From: Pterobdella sp. o SKG-2022
Taxonomy: Eukaryota > Annelida > Clitellata > Hirudinida > Piscicolidae
Assembly (NCBI GenBank): GCA_964035795.1
Contig: OZ038324.1
Span: 1,469,779-1,533,778, forward strand
Direction: 5' to 3'
Length of the DNA: 64,000 nt
Shown here piece by piece: positions 21,332 through 32,159 of this stretch. The first letter of the stretch is position 1, and every line of letters starts with the position of its first letter. Position numbers and translations under genes: made by a program. Under the pieces are notes generated by a model. The model did not search any database. It was not told where the DNA came from and was given only the letters and a program-made list of their open reading frames with translations.

Positions 21332-24300
21332 TCAATCAATTGATTCTTTGGATTTGTATACAATTCTGTGATTCAAAGGTTGCGTAGGTCTTTGTACGGA
21401 TTTTTTCATGGGGTCACAATTAATGTCTTGCAGCTTTTGCAATCCTTGGATCTGAAAAGTTAAATATAGAGTTTACTTGGGAGTTCTTGCTGAAACAAAT
21501 GCAACTCACGAATTCACTTGTAACTTCTAAGGGTTTGTCAAATACAAATCTTTCCATGCCTTCAGTGCAAGGGGTCACCGTAAGACTGCCAGAGTATCTG
21601 TAATACAGTCCAGTTGAGTTGATGAGATTACCTAGAGATAATATTCCCTGACTGAAAGTATCTTTAACTGTGCTGCCTTAAATTTTATAAAAAGTTATTG
21701 AGAATAATATATGAAGAATATGCTAGGAATTTATATTTGCCAGAATACAACCTGATCGTATCAAATGTGGAGTTATTTTGAGAAGGAAAGCAATTTCAGG
21801 AATATCATCAAATTTCTCTTCATCCACCTGTGTTGGTAATATTTGAAAATAAATGTTTTTGAGCAGATATTACTGTTTTGTTTTCCAAAATATTCTTACG
21901 AGAAGCTTTTTGTATAAATCTCATGTTTACATACAGGTACTTGAAAGCTTCGTATTTGAAATGAAGTTTTGTAATAAACGTCATATCATTTAAATTTTAA
22001 ATGGTCCTACACAACAAAGTGAGCTGCATGCACGCTTTCAAAAAATATAGAAAATCAAAACAGTTTATGAATAAGCATAGCAATTTTTATGATCTTTGGT
22101 TTGATAAAAAATCGTTTTCATACTGTTTCTCATGACAAACACTCGACACTATAGTGCTGTCTAAAGCGGCTTTGTACAGCATTTATATGATGTATTTCAA
22201 TATTAACTTCTTATTTTAATTCTTCGAGCCAAACATAAATGAAAACACGTTCAGGAGCTTATTTTATTCCACGAAGCTTTTCGTAAGATGAACTTACATT
22301 AACAAGTGGAGGTATTTGTGGAAACACACTATTTAGCTCAATGGTTGAGCATTAGACTAATTATCTAAAGTTACCGGGTTCGATCCCGCGTGGGTCAACA
22401 ATTATCACCTGTTCCACAATGTGTTTTCACTACATTAAATTTGTAGCAAGCGCTACAGGTGCTTCGCGATCACGCAAAACGTATTGAATAGCTTTAGGCA
22501 CCAATCATAGAACTCCAAAAAAATTGTGAAAGTACTGAAATAATCATTTTTAGAAGTTTTATTAAAAAAATCCTAACATTTATCAACTAACAAAGCTTTT
22601 TGTACAATCAGTGAATATTTAAACATTATGATACATGAATATTTTCAAGAAAAAAAAACTAACATTTTTTAAAGCCTATGATTGGTCTATTCAAAACAGC
22701 TTTTTGCTGCTTGGAACTTCTTTAGCAAACGCTTTTATCTATAAGGAAAATCGCTTTATAATCACCACATTACATTAGCGTGTGCTAACCGTTGGTTAAC
22801 ACGGTAGCGACCCAGTAATTATAGTTAATTATTCTAAAGCTCTGTTAGCTGAGCATTACGACGTAAAAATCTTTTGCAAAGCTTATGAGCAGAAAAGTTT
22901 TCAAGAGATAACGTATGTTCTTAGTAATTTTGAAATAATTAAAATATGCTTCTTGATTTTAGAGAAATTTCTTGAAGAATAATACTAATTTTATTCAATT
23001 AAAGTTTCCGATAAATTCAGCCTTATCATAATTAATTTGTGAAAAAGATTTAAAATTTTTTAAATACATATAGATCAACATAGGATTGTATATATAGAAA
23101 TAGAGAGATAGCTACTTTAGGATCAAAAAGTTATTTTCTTGAAGGGTCTTTTTGTCCTTAGTGGGCAAAAGTTTTGTAGAAATTTGGGACGACACATTCT
23201 CACAACATCATTCTCAAATTTCTACAAAACTCTTGCCCATTAGACAAAAAATACCCTGTACAAAATTAACTTTTTGATCTTAAAGTAGCTATCTTTCTAT
23301 TTATATATATATATTCCTATGTTGACTCTGTATATATTCAAAATTTGTTACATCTTTCTCACTAATGAATTATGATGAGATTGAACTTAGCGGAAACTTT
23401 AGTTGAATAAAATTGGTTTTGCATGTTTTTCAAGAAAAAACTCTCATAAACCAAGAAGTATATTTCAATTAATTCGAAATTGAATGGCGAATTGATAAGT
23501 TAACAATGAAAAAAAATAAATAGTGGAAAAAAAAGTCTAGTTCAGCTGCTCAAAGTCGCATAATGATTTTGAAAAAACAATTCTTTGTCATGAAAAATAT
23601 TTTGCGCAAAATTTTCAAAAATTTTTAGAGCCCGAATTGGCTTTTCAACCATACGCAAGCACCTAAGTAGATGATTGGTGATCACCTTTGGACAACGGAA
23701 AAAAATATTAGATAATGTAAGAAACAAACTTTCAGGAAGACAGAGATTCCGATCGTACCCCCTGGTGTTAAAAGAGCTTCAGTGAAATTTGTGATTCCTT
23801 CTTTTGCAAAAATAAACTCAATCTAAAAATAGGTTATAATCTAACTTTTCAGAGACATCTCAAAGTGCTTATTAGCAATATCAACACTGTATAACATCGC
23901 TTTATGAGAAAATTCATCACATTTATTAAGCTGAATTACTAGAATTGTCGGTAGGTATAGAATAATTTCAAAAAATTGTTCCATGCTAACATATTATTAC
24001 TTACCGAAAATTCTAGCTTTTTTGCTTAATAAATGTACTAAATTTTCTCATAAATCGGCATTCAAAATTGTAGGTTAGAATCTAATTATCTGAAAGCTTT
24101 GAACAAAAGGCACACTTCTCCATCGAAGGAAGTGCAGTCGACTTCATGTTCAGAACCTCCCCAATGGTAGTTGACCATGCGCAAAAAAAACTTCTTACAA
24201 CCTTCTAACTCCACACTCTCTCCGAAATCATCAGACCACAAGAATACTTTGAGAATGATTTTCAAATGAGTAAGTAATACAATCATCTGATCATTCAAAC

Positions 24301-24688
24301 AGGACTTTGATCACGCATTTTTCATTTTCAATGTTGAAGTTATTAATTTCTTGACAAATATTTTCACTATCGTATAAACAATTTTTCCAACCTGTTTCTC
24401 CGTCGTTTTCAAAAGTAACACTCTCATTAATTTTTTTCCTTTCCAAATCAAATTTAACGTCAACTTTAGAAGCATCATACTGGGTTTTAGTAGTGAAGAT
24501 GTCAATGGGAGACTGTCTTTGTCCATCTTCACATTGGGACACTTCTTCCCACTTCGAATTGAATAATTCATCTGTAAAGTAAAAATATTTATGCTAAATA
24601 TTGAGTGAATGTTTAAAAATCTCGAGTGCTCACCAGCAAATGTAAGACTGCAACAAAGCAAGGAGAAGATGAACACTTTCAGGAACAT
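21332..24688 (-). CDS. Secreted carbonic-anhydrase-related protein B, zinc site lost
   Basis: Seven exons on the minus strand: 24688-24634, 24571-24392, 24246-24116, 23822-23730, 21827-21752, 21676-21510 and 21451-21332. All introns begin GT and end AG and the frame stays open, giving 273 residues, the usual length for a single-domain alpha carbonic anhydrase with a signal peptide. Residues 1-18 (MFLKVFIFSLLCCSLTFA) are the signal. QRQSPIDI at 36-43 and SLTVTPCTEGMERF at 209-222 are family blocks. C32 and C215 match the disulfide pair of secreted members. At the zinc site only H106 remains: the first ligand is N104 (VNYHWG) and the third is E124 (DGEIEF). The proton-shuttle position appears to be E. 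Loss of carbonic anhydrase activity is inferred from this. Intron 4 is ~1.9 kb because of nested mobile elements; the other introns are short. Confidence 0.88.
22208..22305 (+). repeat. Solo Penelope-type flank repeat in intron 4 of gene B
   Basis: TTCGAGCCAAACATAAATGA and the following block match 15029-15120. A hammerhead-like motif (hairpin GTAAG-TTCAT-CTTAC) is on the reverse strand at 22271-22305. Confidence 0.7.
22330..22785 (+). mobile_element. tRNA-derived SINE in intron 4 of gene B, split by a transposon
   Basis: TTAGCTCAATGGTTGAGCAT, CTAATTA and GGGTTCGATCCC are an A box, an anticodon-like loop and a B box, as in the copy at 1636-1808. After TAGCAAGCGCT the SINE is interrupted at 22455 and resumes at 22723 (TAGCAAACGCTTTTATCT). 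It ends in CACATTACATTAGC. The comparison with the uninterrupted copy shows exactly where the second element went in. Confidence 0.85.
22455..22722 (+). mobile_element. Non-autonomous transposon (ACCAATCA family) nested in the SINE
   Basis: A 268-bp element running from ACAGGTGCTTCGCGATCACG to GCTGCTTGGAACTTCTT, flanked by an 11-bp duplication TAGCAAGCGCT/TAGCAAACGCT of SINE sequence. It shares its body with 50209-50618 and 50823-51097. No open frame. Inside the ends, CACCAATCATAG and CTATGATTGGTC form an inner inverted repeat, but the outermost bases are not inverted copies of each other. Confidence 0.82.
22937..23472. repeat. Long palindrome (foldback element), ~530 bp
   Basis: The left arm, about 22937-23195, contains CTTTAGGATCAAAAAGTT, TTGAAGGGTC and GGGCAAAAGTTTTGTAGAAA. 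The right arm, about 23212-23472, carries the inverse of each in reverse order (TTTCTACAAAACTCTTGCCC, then AACTTTTTGATCTTAAAGTA). Only about 16 bases separate the arms. Mismatches are scattered through both arms. It lies in intron 4 of gene B and has no open frame. Confidence 0.85.
23898..24058. repeat. Small inverted repeat in intron 3 of gene B
   Basis: TTTATGAGAAAATTCATCAC with ACATTTATTAAGC on the left is mirrored by GCTTAATAAATGTACTAAAT with TTTTCTCATAAATC on the right, spaced about 40 bp. It belongs to the repeat family also seen at 51108-51247 and 52440-52600. Confidence 0.65.
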
Positions 24689-24787
24689 GTCGGAGAATCT
24701 GTGACGGTGTTGGAAACCTGCTGATGTCAACCAGGAATTGAAGATGGAGTTACTTTTGGATATTTTGAATTGCAAGCTCAAACTTCT

Positions 24788-24796
24788 CTTTATATA
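24788..24796 (-). promoter_or_regulatory. TATA box of gene B
   Basis: TATATAAAG on the minus strand, 100 bp before the ATG at 24688. It stands at the same place in genes C, D and E. The flanking GC/GAG bases are also conserved. Confidence 0.65.
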
Positions 24797-24899
24797 GCGT
24801 TATAAACAAAGGGACAGTGTTTGAAGTTATTATAAGAGGATTAAGTGCCCACATATGATATTCAGTGATGAAAATCAATGGCCGTAGTTGAGCGATTGG

Positions 24900-26440
24900 A
24901 TGGCTTAGTAGTAGATAGAATGTAATTACAAAATTTTAAAACTGAAAACTTTTAATGAACTCAGAAGAAACATATCTGAAAAAGTAATGCGAGTAATTAT
25001 TTAAAATAAATAAATTCATTGTATCTTTTGTGAATGAGTATTTAATTTTAAATAAATATTTACTGGATGAAATATGCTGAAAGTCAACATGATTGAACAC
25101 AAGGGCCATTGCCACCCTATCTCCTGGATTAAGCTATATAGATCGATGTCGCACAATATATTCAACATTTTCTCAGTTTTTGCATGAATTAATTACTTTA
25201 TAAAAAAGTTTCAATTTATCCGGACTTCAAATAGAAATGTTAATTTTGTGAATGTCTAATGTTTAAAGGATTTTGTCATCAAAAACATTCGAATTTTGAA
25301 GCTCTCTCATCTATTCTGCCCTATAAAATCATTTTCAATTTCAGTATTATTTATGGTTAATTTGCTAGTAATAGTAAATATAGTGATGTTTATTTAATTT
25401 TTTTTCTATTCTTTCGTTTTTTTTTTTCATGATCCTAATTATTATCTTCCATAAATTCTAAATTGTTCAAAATACTTTATTGTCAATAAATTGACACAAT
25501 CTTTTCACTTCAACTTATCAATGTGGAGAATTCGTAGAGCTCAAATAATTTGTTTTTTTTTATCAGAATTTTTACCCGTGAAAAACTTCGTGTTTGAGTC
25601 CAACAAAATTAAATGAAACCGTATATTATATGAGTTTAGAGATATTTATGATGCTGCTTCCTTATATCTACATCACTTTATTTAATTAGCGTTCAATATT
25701 CCATTTAAAACTCTCCAAACTTTTATTTATTTTACAAATATTCAACTTTAAAATGCACATTTCCTAGCATACAAGTTCACTTTTCAGCACGCCATTGATC
25801 GCAGGTCTTAAACCTTCGATACAGTATGGTATGAATATAGAACACGTTATTTGTTCAAGCTTTATAAAGCCATCTATCAAAAGAACTTATTATCGGAAAT
25901 AATAAAAAATTTGAAATGGAAAGAAATGAAATTTCTACACTGGTTCCCACTAAGAAATAGTTAAATAAAGAGCAAATAATCTTATATACTGAGCAAACCT
26001 ATAGTGCCACTTTCATGTCGTTCTGGTACGAACAACTTGTAAAAGTTTTAAAAAGATTTTTAGAAAGAATAAGTAAAATGCAAATCTGTTCAAGTTGAAA
26101 AGGTGAATATTGCAAATTAAGACCAGAGAAAGAGGAAGCCGTCTTAACATGAGAATGGGAGGTTGTGATTATAAAGGGTTTACGATCTATACAATAATCT
26201 TTGAGAAAAATTAGATAGCTTCTCGTCCAATTAAAATATTTTTGCGACCAATTCAATAATTTCTATTCCAAAAGATGATTTTCGTAAGCAATAACATAAT
26301 GAGAAATAAAATCGGTTTTTGTGAATTTTCGAAATAAATTTGTTTTATTAATTAAATTGAAGGCTTTCGTTATTGAAAAATGTCCATAATTTCATTTGAA
26401 ACCTTTTATAAAGAAGTTGTAAGTTCTTTGAACATTTTGT
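24900..26440. other. Intergenic DNA between genes B and C
   Basis: It contains the conserved upstream block at 25105-25165 (ATCTCCTGGATTAAGC...) and, at 25740-25880, a segment matching 19690-19870. No gene or RNA was recognised. Confidence 0.45.
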
Positions 26441-26460
26441 AGAGAATGATTAAGAAACCC

Positions 26461-26520
26461 ATCATGTTGTGGGCGATTTTCAACATATATATATATATAG
26501 AAAATCACCCACAACATGAT
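26461..26520. repeat. 20-bp inverted repeat around (AT)n
   Basis: ATCATGTTGTGGGCGATTTT is mirrored by AAAATCACCCACAACATGAT with one mismatch; the 20-base loop is mostly (AT)n. It would form a stable hairpin. No protein gene is next to it. Confidence 0.8.
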
Positions 26521-26639
26521 CATGTCATAGTTTAGTTTCTATTTGAAAATATTTTTTTGAAAAAAATTTCAAAATTAATATATTTAATAATTTTGAAATT
26601 AATATGTGTAATAAAAATTATAGTGAAGTTGGCTGTCAC

Positions 26640-27560
26640 TAATCCAGACATCGAACAGGCCCACACATTTGACGACTCTCGAATTTAATGTGGAAGTCCA
26701 CTTTTTGTCAAACTTTCTGAACTGATCATCAAACTTTGGAAAATTTCAAATTATTAATTTTGATGGAATTAAAAATAAAATAAAGTAGGAAATGTTATTT
26801 AAAACAACCTCCAAAACTTTAAAATGTTAAATCAACGTGTAAATACTTGGAGTTTAAAAATGCAGACTGTGTTGTTCACAGGTGCCTCATACAATGAAAG
26901 CATCTTGATGTACGGTTGTGCCGGGTGTAAGCTCCAATTGGAGCATCACATCAGTCGATGAAGATAACTTTGTTTTTCAAAAAATTTTCATAAACAACTG
27001 TGAACCAGTCCGTTTTGTTGAACTATATTAGTTATGAAAAGTCATTTTTACACGACTATCTTAAAATCCTGTTGCTAAACATCGGTATTTTCGAAAGTGT
27101 AATCAAGCGTAGTAATTTTACGTTTTTTAAAACTATATTCACCGTTTTTTATTACTTTCCAGTTTCACGACAAAATTAAAATTTTGAATCTTTAGGAAAA
27201 TCAAAGATTTTTGATAAGTCTTAAAAAAATAAGAAAAATTATGAAAAGGTTGTACTCACCAACAACTTTAATTATCAAATAAATTCCCATCTAGAATTTG
27301 AAGAAACGAACCAAAAACTATAGAAAACAAAGAGATACATGAGTTTTTAAAAGAATAAAGTAGTTCGCACAATAAACTAGAATGCAATCGAGGATTTTCG
27401 AAAAGATTTTATGTACATTATTATTGAAAATTATTATAATTATTTAATTTTTCCATTAAATAAATATCATAAAAATGATTTGAAACTCGTTCGTCTGTTA
27501 TTTTATTTTTTTGATTTAAAGTTTCGATTGAAAAAGAACTTCTTTCAAAATAATTTATTT
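26640..27560. other. Intergenic, with a short dispersed repeat
   Basis: The 65-bp segment near 26875-26940 (CATCTTGATGTACGGTTGTG) recurs at 37465-37530 next to a retrotransposon-like frame. Otherwise nothing was recognised. Confidence 0.4.
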
Positions 27561-27581
27561 ATTAATGAAACGGAAGCAATT

Positions 27582-27587
27582 TTTATT
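27582..27587 (-). terminator. Polyadenylation signal of gene C
   Basis: AATAAA on the minus strand about 40 bases after the stop codon of gene C. Confidence 0.5.
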
Positions 27588-27626
27588 TGAATTTCCAATA
27601 TGAATCTCTGCTTATCAGCTGCAAAC

Positions 27627-29091
27627 TTATTGCTGCGACTTGTAAATAGGCCTGTCATTTAGATCCTGCACAGGTCTTTGGACTGATTTATCCATGGGTT
27701 TACCCTCTTTGTCTTTACATTGTTTCAAATCATCAAACTGAAAAATTAAATTAAAAGTTCAATATAGTATTTCTACTGAAACAAATGCAACTCACGAATG
27801 CTTCAGTAACTTGTAAGGGTTTTTTTACAACAAATCTTTCCACGCCTTCAGTACAAGGAGTCACCGTAAGACTGCCAGAGTATCTGTAATACAGTCCAGT
27901 TGTGTTGACAAGGTTGCCTAGAGATAAAACTCCTTCCTTGAACGTATCTTCATATTTACTGCCTGAAAGTTAAAAAAATTTATTAAAAAGCTAGTTTGAA
28001 CTATCAGAACAAATTCAAACTGTTCAAGTTTGAACCTGCTTCTCGGATTTTTGGAGTTATCTTGCGAAGGAAAGCAATTTCATTAATATCTTTTTTCAAT
28101 TCTCCATTTTTCTGCGTTTTTAAATGTATTTAGAGTTCAAAATATAAATTCAAAAAAATAGTATTTTCTACGGTCGTTTTTTTAAGCACGAAGCTTTTTG
28201 TGAGAGTTTGCCATTTTCACACACGTACATGGAGTTTATGAGTGTGCTATGAGAATCGTCGTTATTGGATAAGAAGCTTTTCACAAACATCGATTTTTTT
28301 ACATTTAAGTTGTGAATAATGTAAAAAATGAACTTGCAAGAAGACAGAGATTCCGATGGTACCTCCCTCAGTTAGAGCAGCTTCAGTGAAGTTTTTGATG
28401 TCATCTTTTGCGAACATAAACTCGATCTAAAAAAATTTTGTTGTTCAACGTATTAAAAATTTATGAGTAGATTTTATACTTCTCCATCGAATGATGTTTT
28501 GTCAAGCTTGTGTTCGGAACATCCCCAGTGGTAGTTGACCAAGTGCAAGATAAACTTTTTACCATCAAACTCCACACTTTCTCCGAAATCATCAGACCAC
28601 AAAAATACTTTGGAAATGATCATTTAATAAGTAAGTAAGATGATCATTAGGTCGTCCAAAAATGAATTTGGGCTGCTCAATTGTTGTGTTTTATTTTAAA
28701 AACTTAATTCTAAACTTTCAAAACAATAAGTCCACTTTTAAACTTTTAAAAAAGTTTTTATTAATGAAAAATATATACCTATATACAACCTGTTTCTCCG
28801 TCGTTTTCAAAAGTAACATTCTCATTAATTTTTTTCCTTTCCAAATCAAATTTAACGTTAACTTTAGAAGCATTATACTGGGCTTTAGCAGTTAAGATGT
28901 CAATGGGAGACTGTCTTTTTCCGTCTTGACATTCAGGTACTTTGTCAAAATTCGAATTGAATAATTCTTCTGCAAAGTAGTTACAAAATTATTATTCTAA
29001 ATATTGAGTGAATGTTTGAAAATCTCGAGTGCTCACCAGCAAAAGTAAGACTGCAACAAAGCAAGGAGAAGATGAACACTTTCAAGAACAT
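27627..29091 (-). CDS. Secreted carbonic-anhydrase-related protein C, zinc site lost
   Basis: The most compact intact copy. Minus-strand exons: 29091-29037, 28969-28790, 28607-28480, 28426-28334, 28111-28036, 27962-27796 and 27737-27627. All junctions are GT-AG and the joined frame is 269 residues. Signal MFLKVFIFSLLCCSLTFA; KRQSPIDILTAK early; SLTVTPCTEGVERF late; secreted-type cysteines at residue 32 and in TPC. Exon 3 reads LVNYHWGCSEHKLD, so the first zinc histidine is N and the second is kept (H105). Exon 4 starts IEFMFAKDD after DGE, where HLVHW is usual, so the third ligand is E. From known alpha carbonic anhydrase chemistry I infer it binds no catalytic zinc. The tail (DRPIYKSQQ) is family-specific. 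Role unknown; being secreted and multi-copy, it may be an abundant extracellular or matrix protein. Confidence 0.9.
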
Positions 29092-29173
29092 GTCGGAGAA
29101 TCTGTGCTGATGTCAACCAGAAATTGAAAGAAGAGTTTCTTCTGGATGTTTTGAATTGCAAACTCAACCCCCT

Positions 29174-29182
29174 CTTTATATA
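29174..29182 (-). promoter_or_regulatory. TATA box of gene C
   Basis: TATATAAAG on the minus strand, 83 bp before the ATG. The distance is shorter than in the sister genes because about 15 bp of 5' leader are missing. Confidence 0.65.
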
Positions 29183-29464
29183 GCTTTATGAAACAAAGAG
29201 GCAGTGTTTGAAATTATTATAAAGAGATTAAGTGCCCACACATGATATTCAGTGATTAAAATCAATGACTGTAGTTAAGCCATTGAAGGATTTATTACTC
29301 GATGAAATTTAATTTCAAAATTTTGGAACTATGATGAATGTTGAAAATCATGAGATAAAAGATATCCGAAAGATGAATTCTTAAATAATAATCGAGAAAT
29401 GAATAACTAGTTCTTATTTTGAAATTAAAAGTTTACTTTCTTATACAACTAAATGAAATATGTT

Positions 29465-29535
29465 CAAAGTATTGTCACCCTATCTCCTGGATTAAGCTAT
29501 ATAGATCAATGTCGCACAATATATTCAACATTTTC
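29465..29535 (-). promoter_or_regulatory. Conserved upstream block of gene C
   Basis: CACCCTATCTCCTGGATTAA and GCTATATAGATCAATGTCGC are nearly identical to 25110-25165 and similar to 17845-17895. This lies about 380 bp before the ATG of gene C. Confidence 0.45.
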
Positions 29536-29949
29536 TCAGTTTTAATTTATTAATGAGTTAAATCAATTTAAATATAAAATAAAAAAAAATTAGATAGATT
29601 TCCACTTTAACTGTGAGTTTCATGAATTGGAGGTGGCGTTAAATGAATTTTTGATGTCATCAAAAACAAACTTATCAAGAATCATTAAGTTACAAAAATT
29701 ATTTGGGTAGTTTTCTTCAATTAAAAGTTGTTTTCTCAGATTATCATTATTATTGTAACTTTATTTTTTTCTTTCTTTAACTTTTGTAAAGCAGTAGTTG
29801 TGTTTGAGGGTGAGTTGTGACTTACAACCTAAGCACATTCTCGAAAACAATCTTCAAAATGACCTCAAGATGGTTGTTTTTTGAATGGTCTTTACTGATA
29901 TTTTCGTTTCAAAAGAGGAGATGAACAGAGGCAGTCTATAAGGAAGGGT

Positions 29950-30720
29950 ACCTAGAGCTCCTACTCTTATGGGCACAATATGGATAGGTCAGATAAATTG
30001 CCTTTATTTGTCATTGGCAAGAGCAAGAGACCACGTGCCTTCAAAAATGTCACTACCGGTAGAATACACAACTAACAAAAAAGCATGGATGACAAGAGCA
30101 TTATTTGAAGATTGGATGAAAAAACTGGACAGAAGGATGCGACTTGAAAGCAGACAAATAGCCCTTCTTGTGGACAATTGCCCAGTTCACCCTTCCATAG
30201 AAAGGAGCAATGTAGAATTGATTTTTTTGCCACCAAACACTACAAGTGTCCCTCAGTCAATGGACGCTGACATCATAAAGATTCATAAATTTTACTATCG
30301 CTTTATTTTGGCCAACAGACGTCTGAAAACTGCGGATAATGACACGCCCTTTTCTTGAGATATATTAGATGCCGTCATTGCCTTGAAGAGAGCCTTGATG
30401 AAAGTGACAGCACAAATTATAGCAAACTGTTACATGAATGCTAGATTCAAAGCTTCAGAGGAAGCCCATTTGACCCAAACAATCTAAGAATACATCTCAA
30501 CTGCTTCTTTCAGGAACATTTGGGACCGGCTGTCATTAGTTTATGGTGACAGTGTGTGCCAAATTGACGACTAGCTGGCTGTTGATGAGAATGCAGCAAC
30601 TTCATCCATCATAACAGATGAGGAGATAATCAATGCTGTTCAAAATGCGACAGTAGGTGTTTCTTTGGCTCATTGCCTGCATTCTGAAACTCAAACAACC
30701 TGCTTATCTTTTTAATCGTT
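29950..30720 (+). mobile_element. pogo/Tigger-type transposase relic
   Basis: The open frame (29969-30358) reads [30 protein letters not shown] and FLPPNTTSVPQSMDADII. These are the NxKAWMT, DDE-domain DN.xxHP and LPPNTTSxxQPxDxxII motifs of pogo/Tigger transposases (Tc1/mariner superfamily, DDE_1). After a stop the same frame continues (LDAVIALKRALMKVTAQIIA...) to about 30710. The N-terminal DNA-binding part is missing and Q-P-L-D is changed to Q-S-M-D, so it is inactive. The segment just before it (29750-29960) also occurs without transposase at 20330-20560. Confidence 0.85.
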
Positions 30721-31310
30721 TGTCTATTAAGCGCATCCATCAACCACTCAGATCCTTGCACTGTGGTTTCCAGCTTCATCAACCTATTTATTCAAGCTTG
30801 TTTATAAGTCATTCTTCCAATCAACATGTCTAACGTCTGCGGATTTTCTTCCCGCTTTTTTTGCGCTCATCACCTTTTCGCAAACTTTTCAACACTCACC
30901 TATGCCATGAGAACTTCATTCGTGCTTTTTTGCTAATTTTGAGCAAATTTGAAGCCCCCCTTTTTCAAAATTATGCGTAAAAAAATCTCAGTAATATTAA
31001 TAAGCAGGTGTGGAGATTTTGCACTTTTTCACCTATAATAACGGTATAAAATAACTAAGGGGAGAAAAAAGACTGTATTATAATACACAAACAATAGGGT
31101 ATTTTATAAAATACTTTAAAAGTTGCAATCAATGGTGTGCTAAAAATTGAACTTGTATGCTAGGATATTGAACGTTTTTAGGTAACTTGATTGTTATATG
31201 TAAAAAGATCAATACTACTCACAAATTAAATTGAAAGTGCCATATATAAATAATTAAACATTTTTCGTGATAATCTTTAAACTTTATAACAATTTCAGAT
31301 AGCCATATTT
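30720..31310. other. No gene recognised
   Basis: Probably the 3' remainder of the pogo-like element, then AT-rich sequence. TTGAACTTGTATGCTAGGAT near 31145 is an inverted copy of a motif in the cluster's upstream flanks (19710, 25770). Confidence 0.35.
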
Positions 31311-31311
31311 T

Positions 31312-31491
31312 CGTCCCGTTAGTGGTTGAAACCTCTGGTATCTTTGGTTCTCATCCTTTTTCATTTTTTTCTGATTTTGGAAAACGCATATCTAAGGCTG
31401 AAGATGAGCCAAAAGAATCTAAATGGTTTTTTGAAAGTTTGGCCATTGTTCGTGGTAATGTTCAAGCAATTCGCTGTGCGGTGTCTTCTTA
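31312..31491 (+). mobile_element. Fragment of a retrotransposon-associated ORF
   Basis: PLVVETSGIFGSHPFSFFSD then GKRISKAEDEPKES and a short SLAIVRGNVQAI. The order VETxGxxG...GxRxxxxxxEPR...xxIxxQRGNxxxI is, as I recall, the C-terminal signature of a very common polyprotein-like ORF of animal retrotransposon families. One frame, 180 bp, ended by a stop. Confidence 0.45.
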
Positions 31492-31529
31492 GTTTGTCGT
31501 ATCATATTTATAACTTAAAGAAACTATAT

Positions 31530-31990
31530 TTCCTGAAATTTTAAAAACAGTAAAATTATACCTATATTAAAAAATAAAAGTAATAAGCAAGACTTAAACA
31601 ATTATAAACCAATTACAACAACTCCTATATTTTCAAAAATAATAGAAAAACTTGCCCATAACCAAATTTATAATTTTTTAGATAAAAATAAATTAATTAA
31701 CAACAACCAATATGGATTTCTCAAAAATAAATCAACAAACTTATGCTTAGATATGTTTAAATATAATATTGTAAAAAACTTTGAATTAAAAAATTTTTAT
31801 ATCAGTATTTTTTTTGCTTTCATAAATTTTGATCTATTATTTGAAAACCTTCATAGACTTAATTTTTCATTATTATCAATTGAGTGGATAGAATCTTATA
31901 TAAAAAACAGAAATCAAGTGGTTGGTTTAAATGGGGTACAATCCAAACCTTTGATTAAATCTAGGGGAGTTCCCCAAGGTTTAATTTAGG
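31530..31990 (+). mobile_element. Jockey/CR1-like LINE reverse transcriptase fragment
   Basis: Forward frames read FPEILKTVK, DLNNYKPITTTPIFSKIIEK, NQYGFLKNKSTNLCL and SRGVPQGLI. These are reverse transcriptase blocks 1, 2 and 4; the catalytic YxDD end is cut off by the next repeat. Confidence 0.8.
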
Positions 31991-32158
31991 ACAGGCACTT
32001 CGCGCTCCCATTAAAAACATGGATTAGCCTATAGTTGATGAACCAATCATAGAACTTCAAAAAAATTGTGAAAGTACCGAAATAATCATTATTTCACATT
32101 CGTATCTGAATAAAACTATTTTTTTTTGTTATTTGAAAAAAAAATATCTCACAAATAA
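31984..32158 (+). mobile_element. Partial ACCAATCA-family transposon
   Basis: ACAGGCACTTCGCGCTCCCA, TTGATGAACCAATCATAGAA and GTACCGAAATAATCATTATT match the left half of 50209-50618 (inverse). It lies directly between two LINE fragments; its right half is missing. Confidence 0.75.
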
Positions 32159-32159
32159 A

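Noticed and set aside
24311..24781. 156-codon frame overlapping exons 1-2 of gene B
   Set aside because: Wrong frame; runs through the intron. The spliced model preserves the signal peptide and the QSPIDI block.
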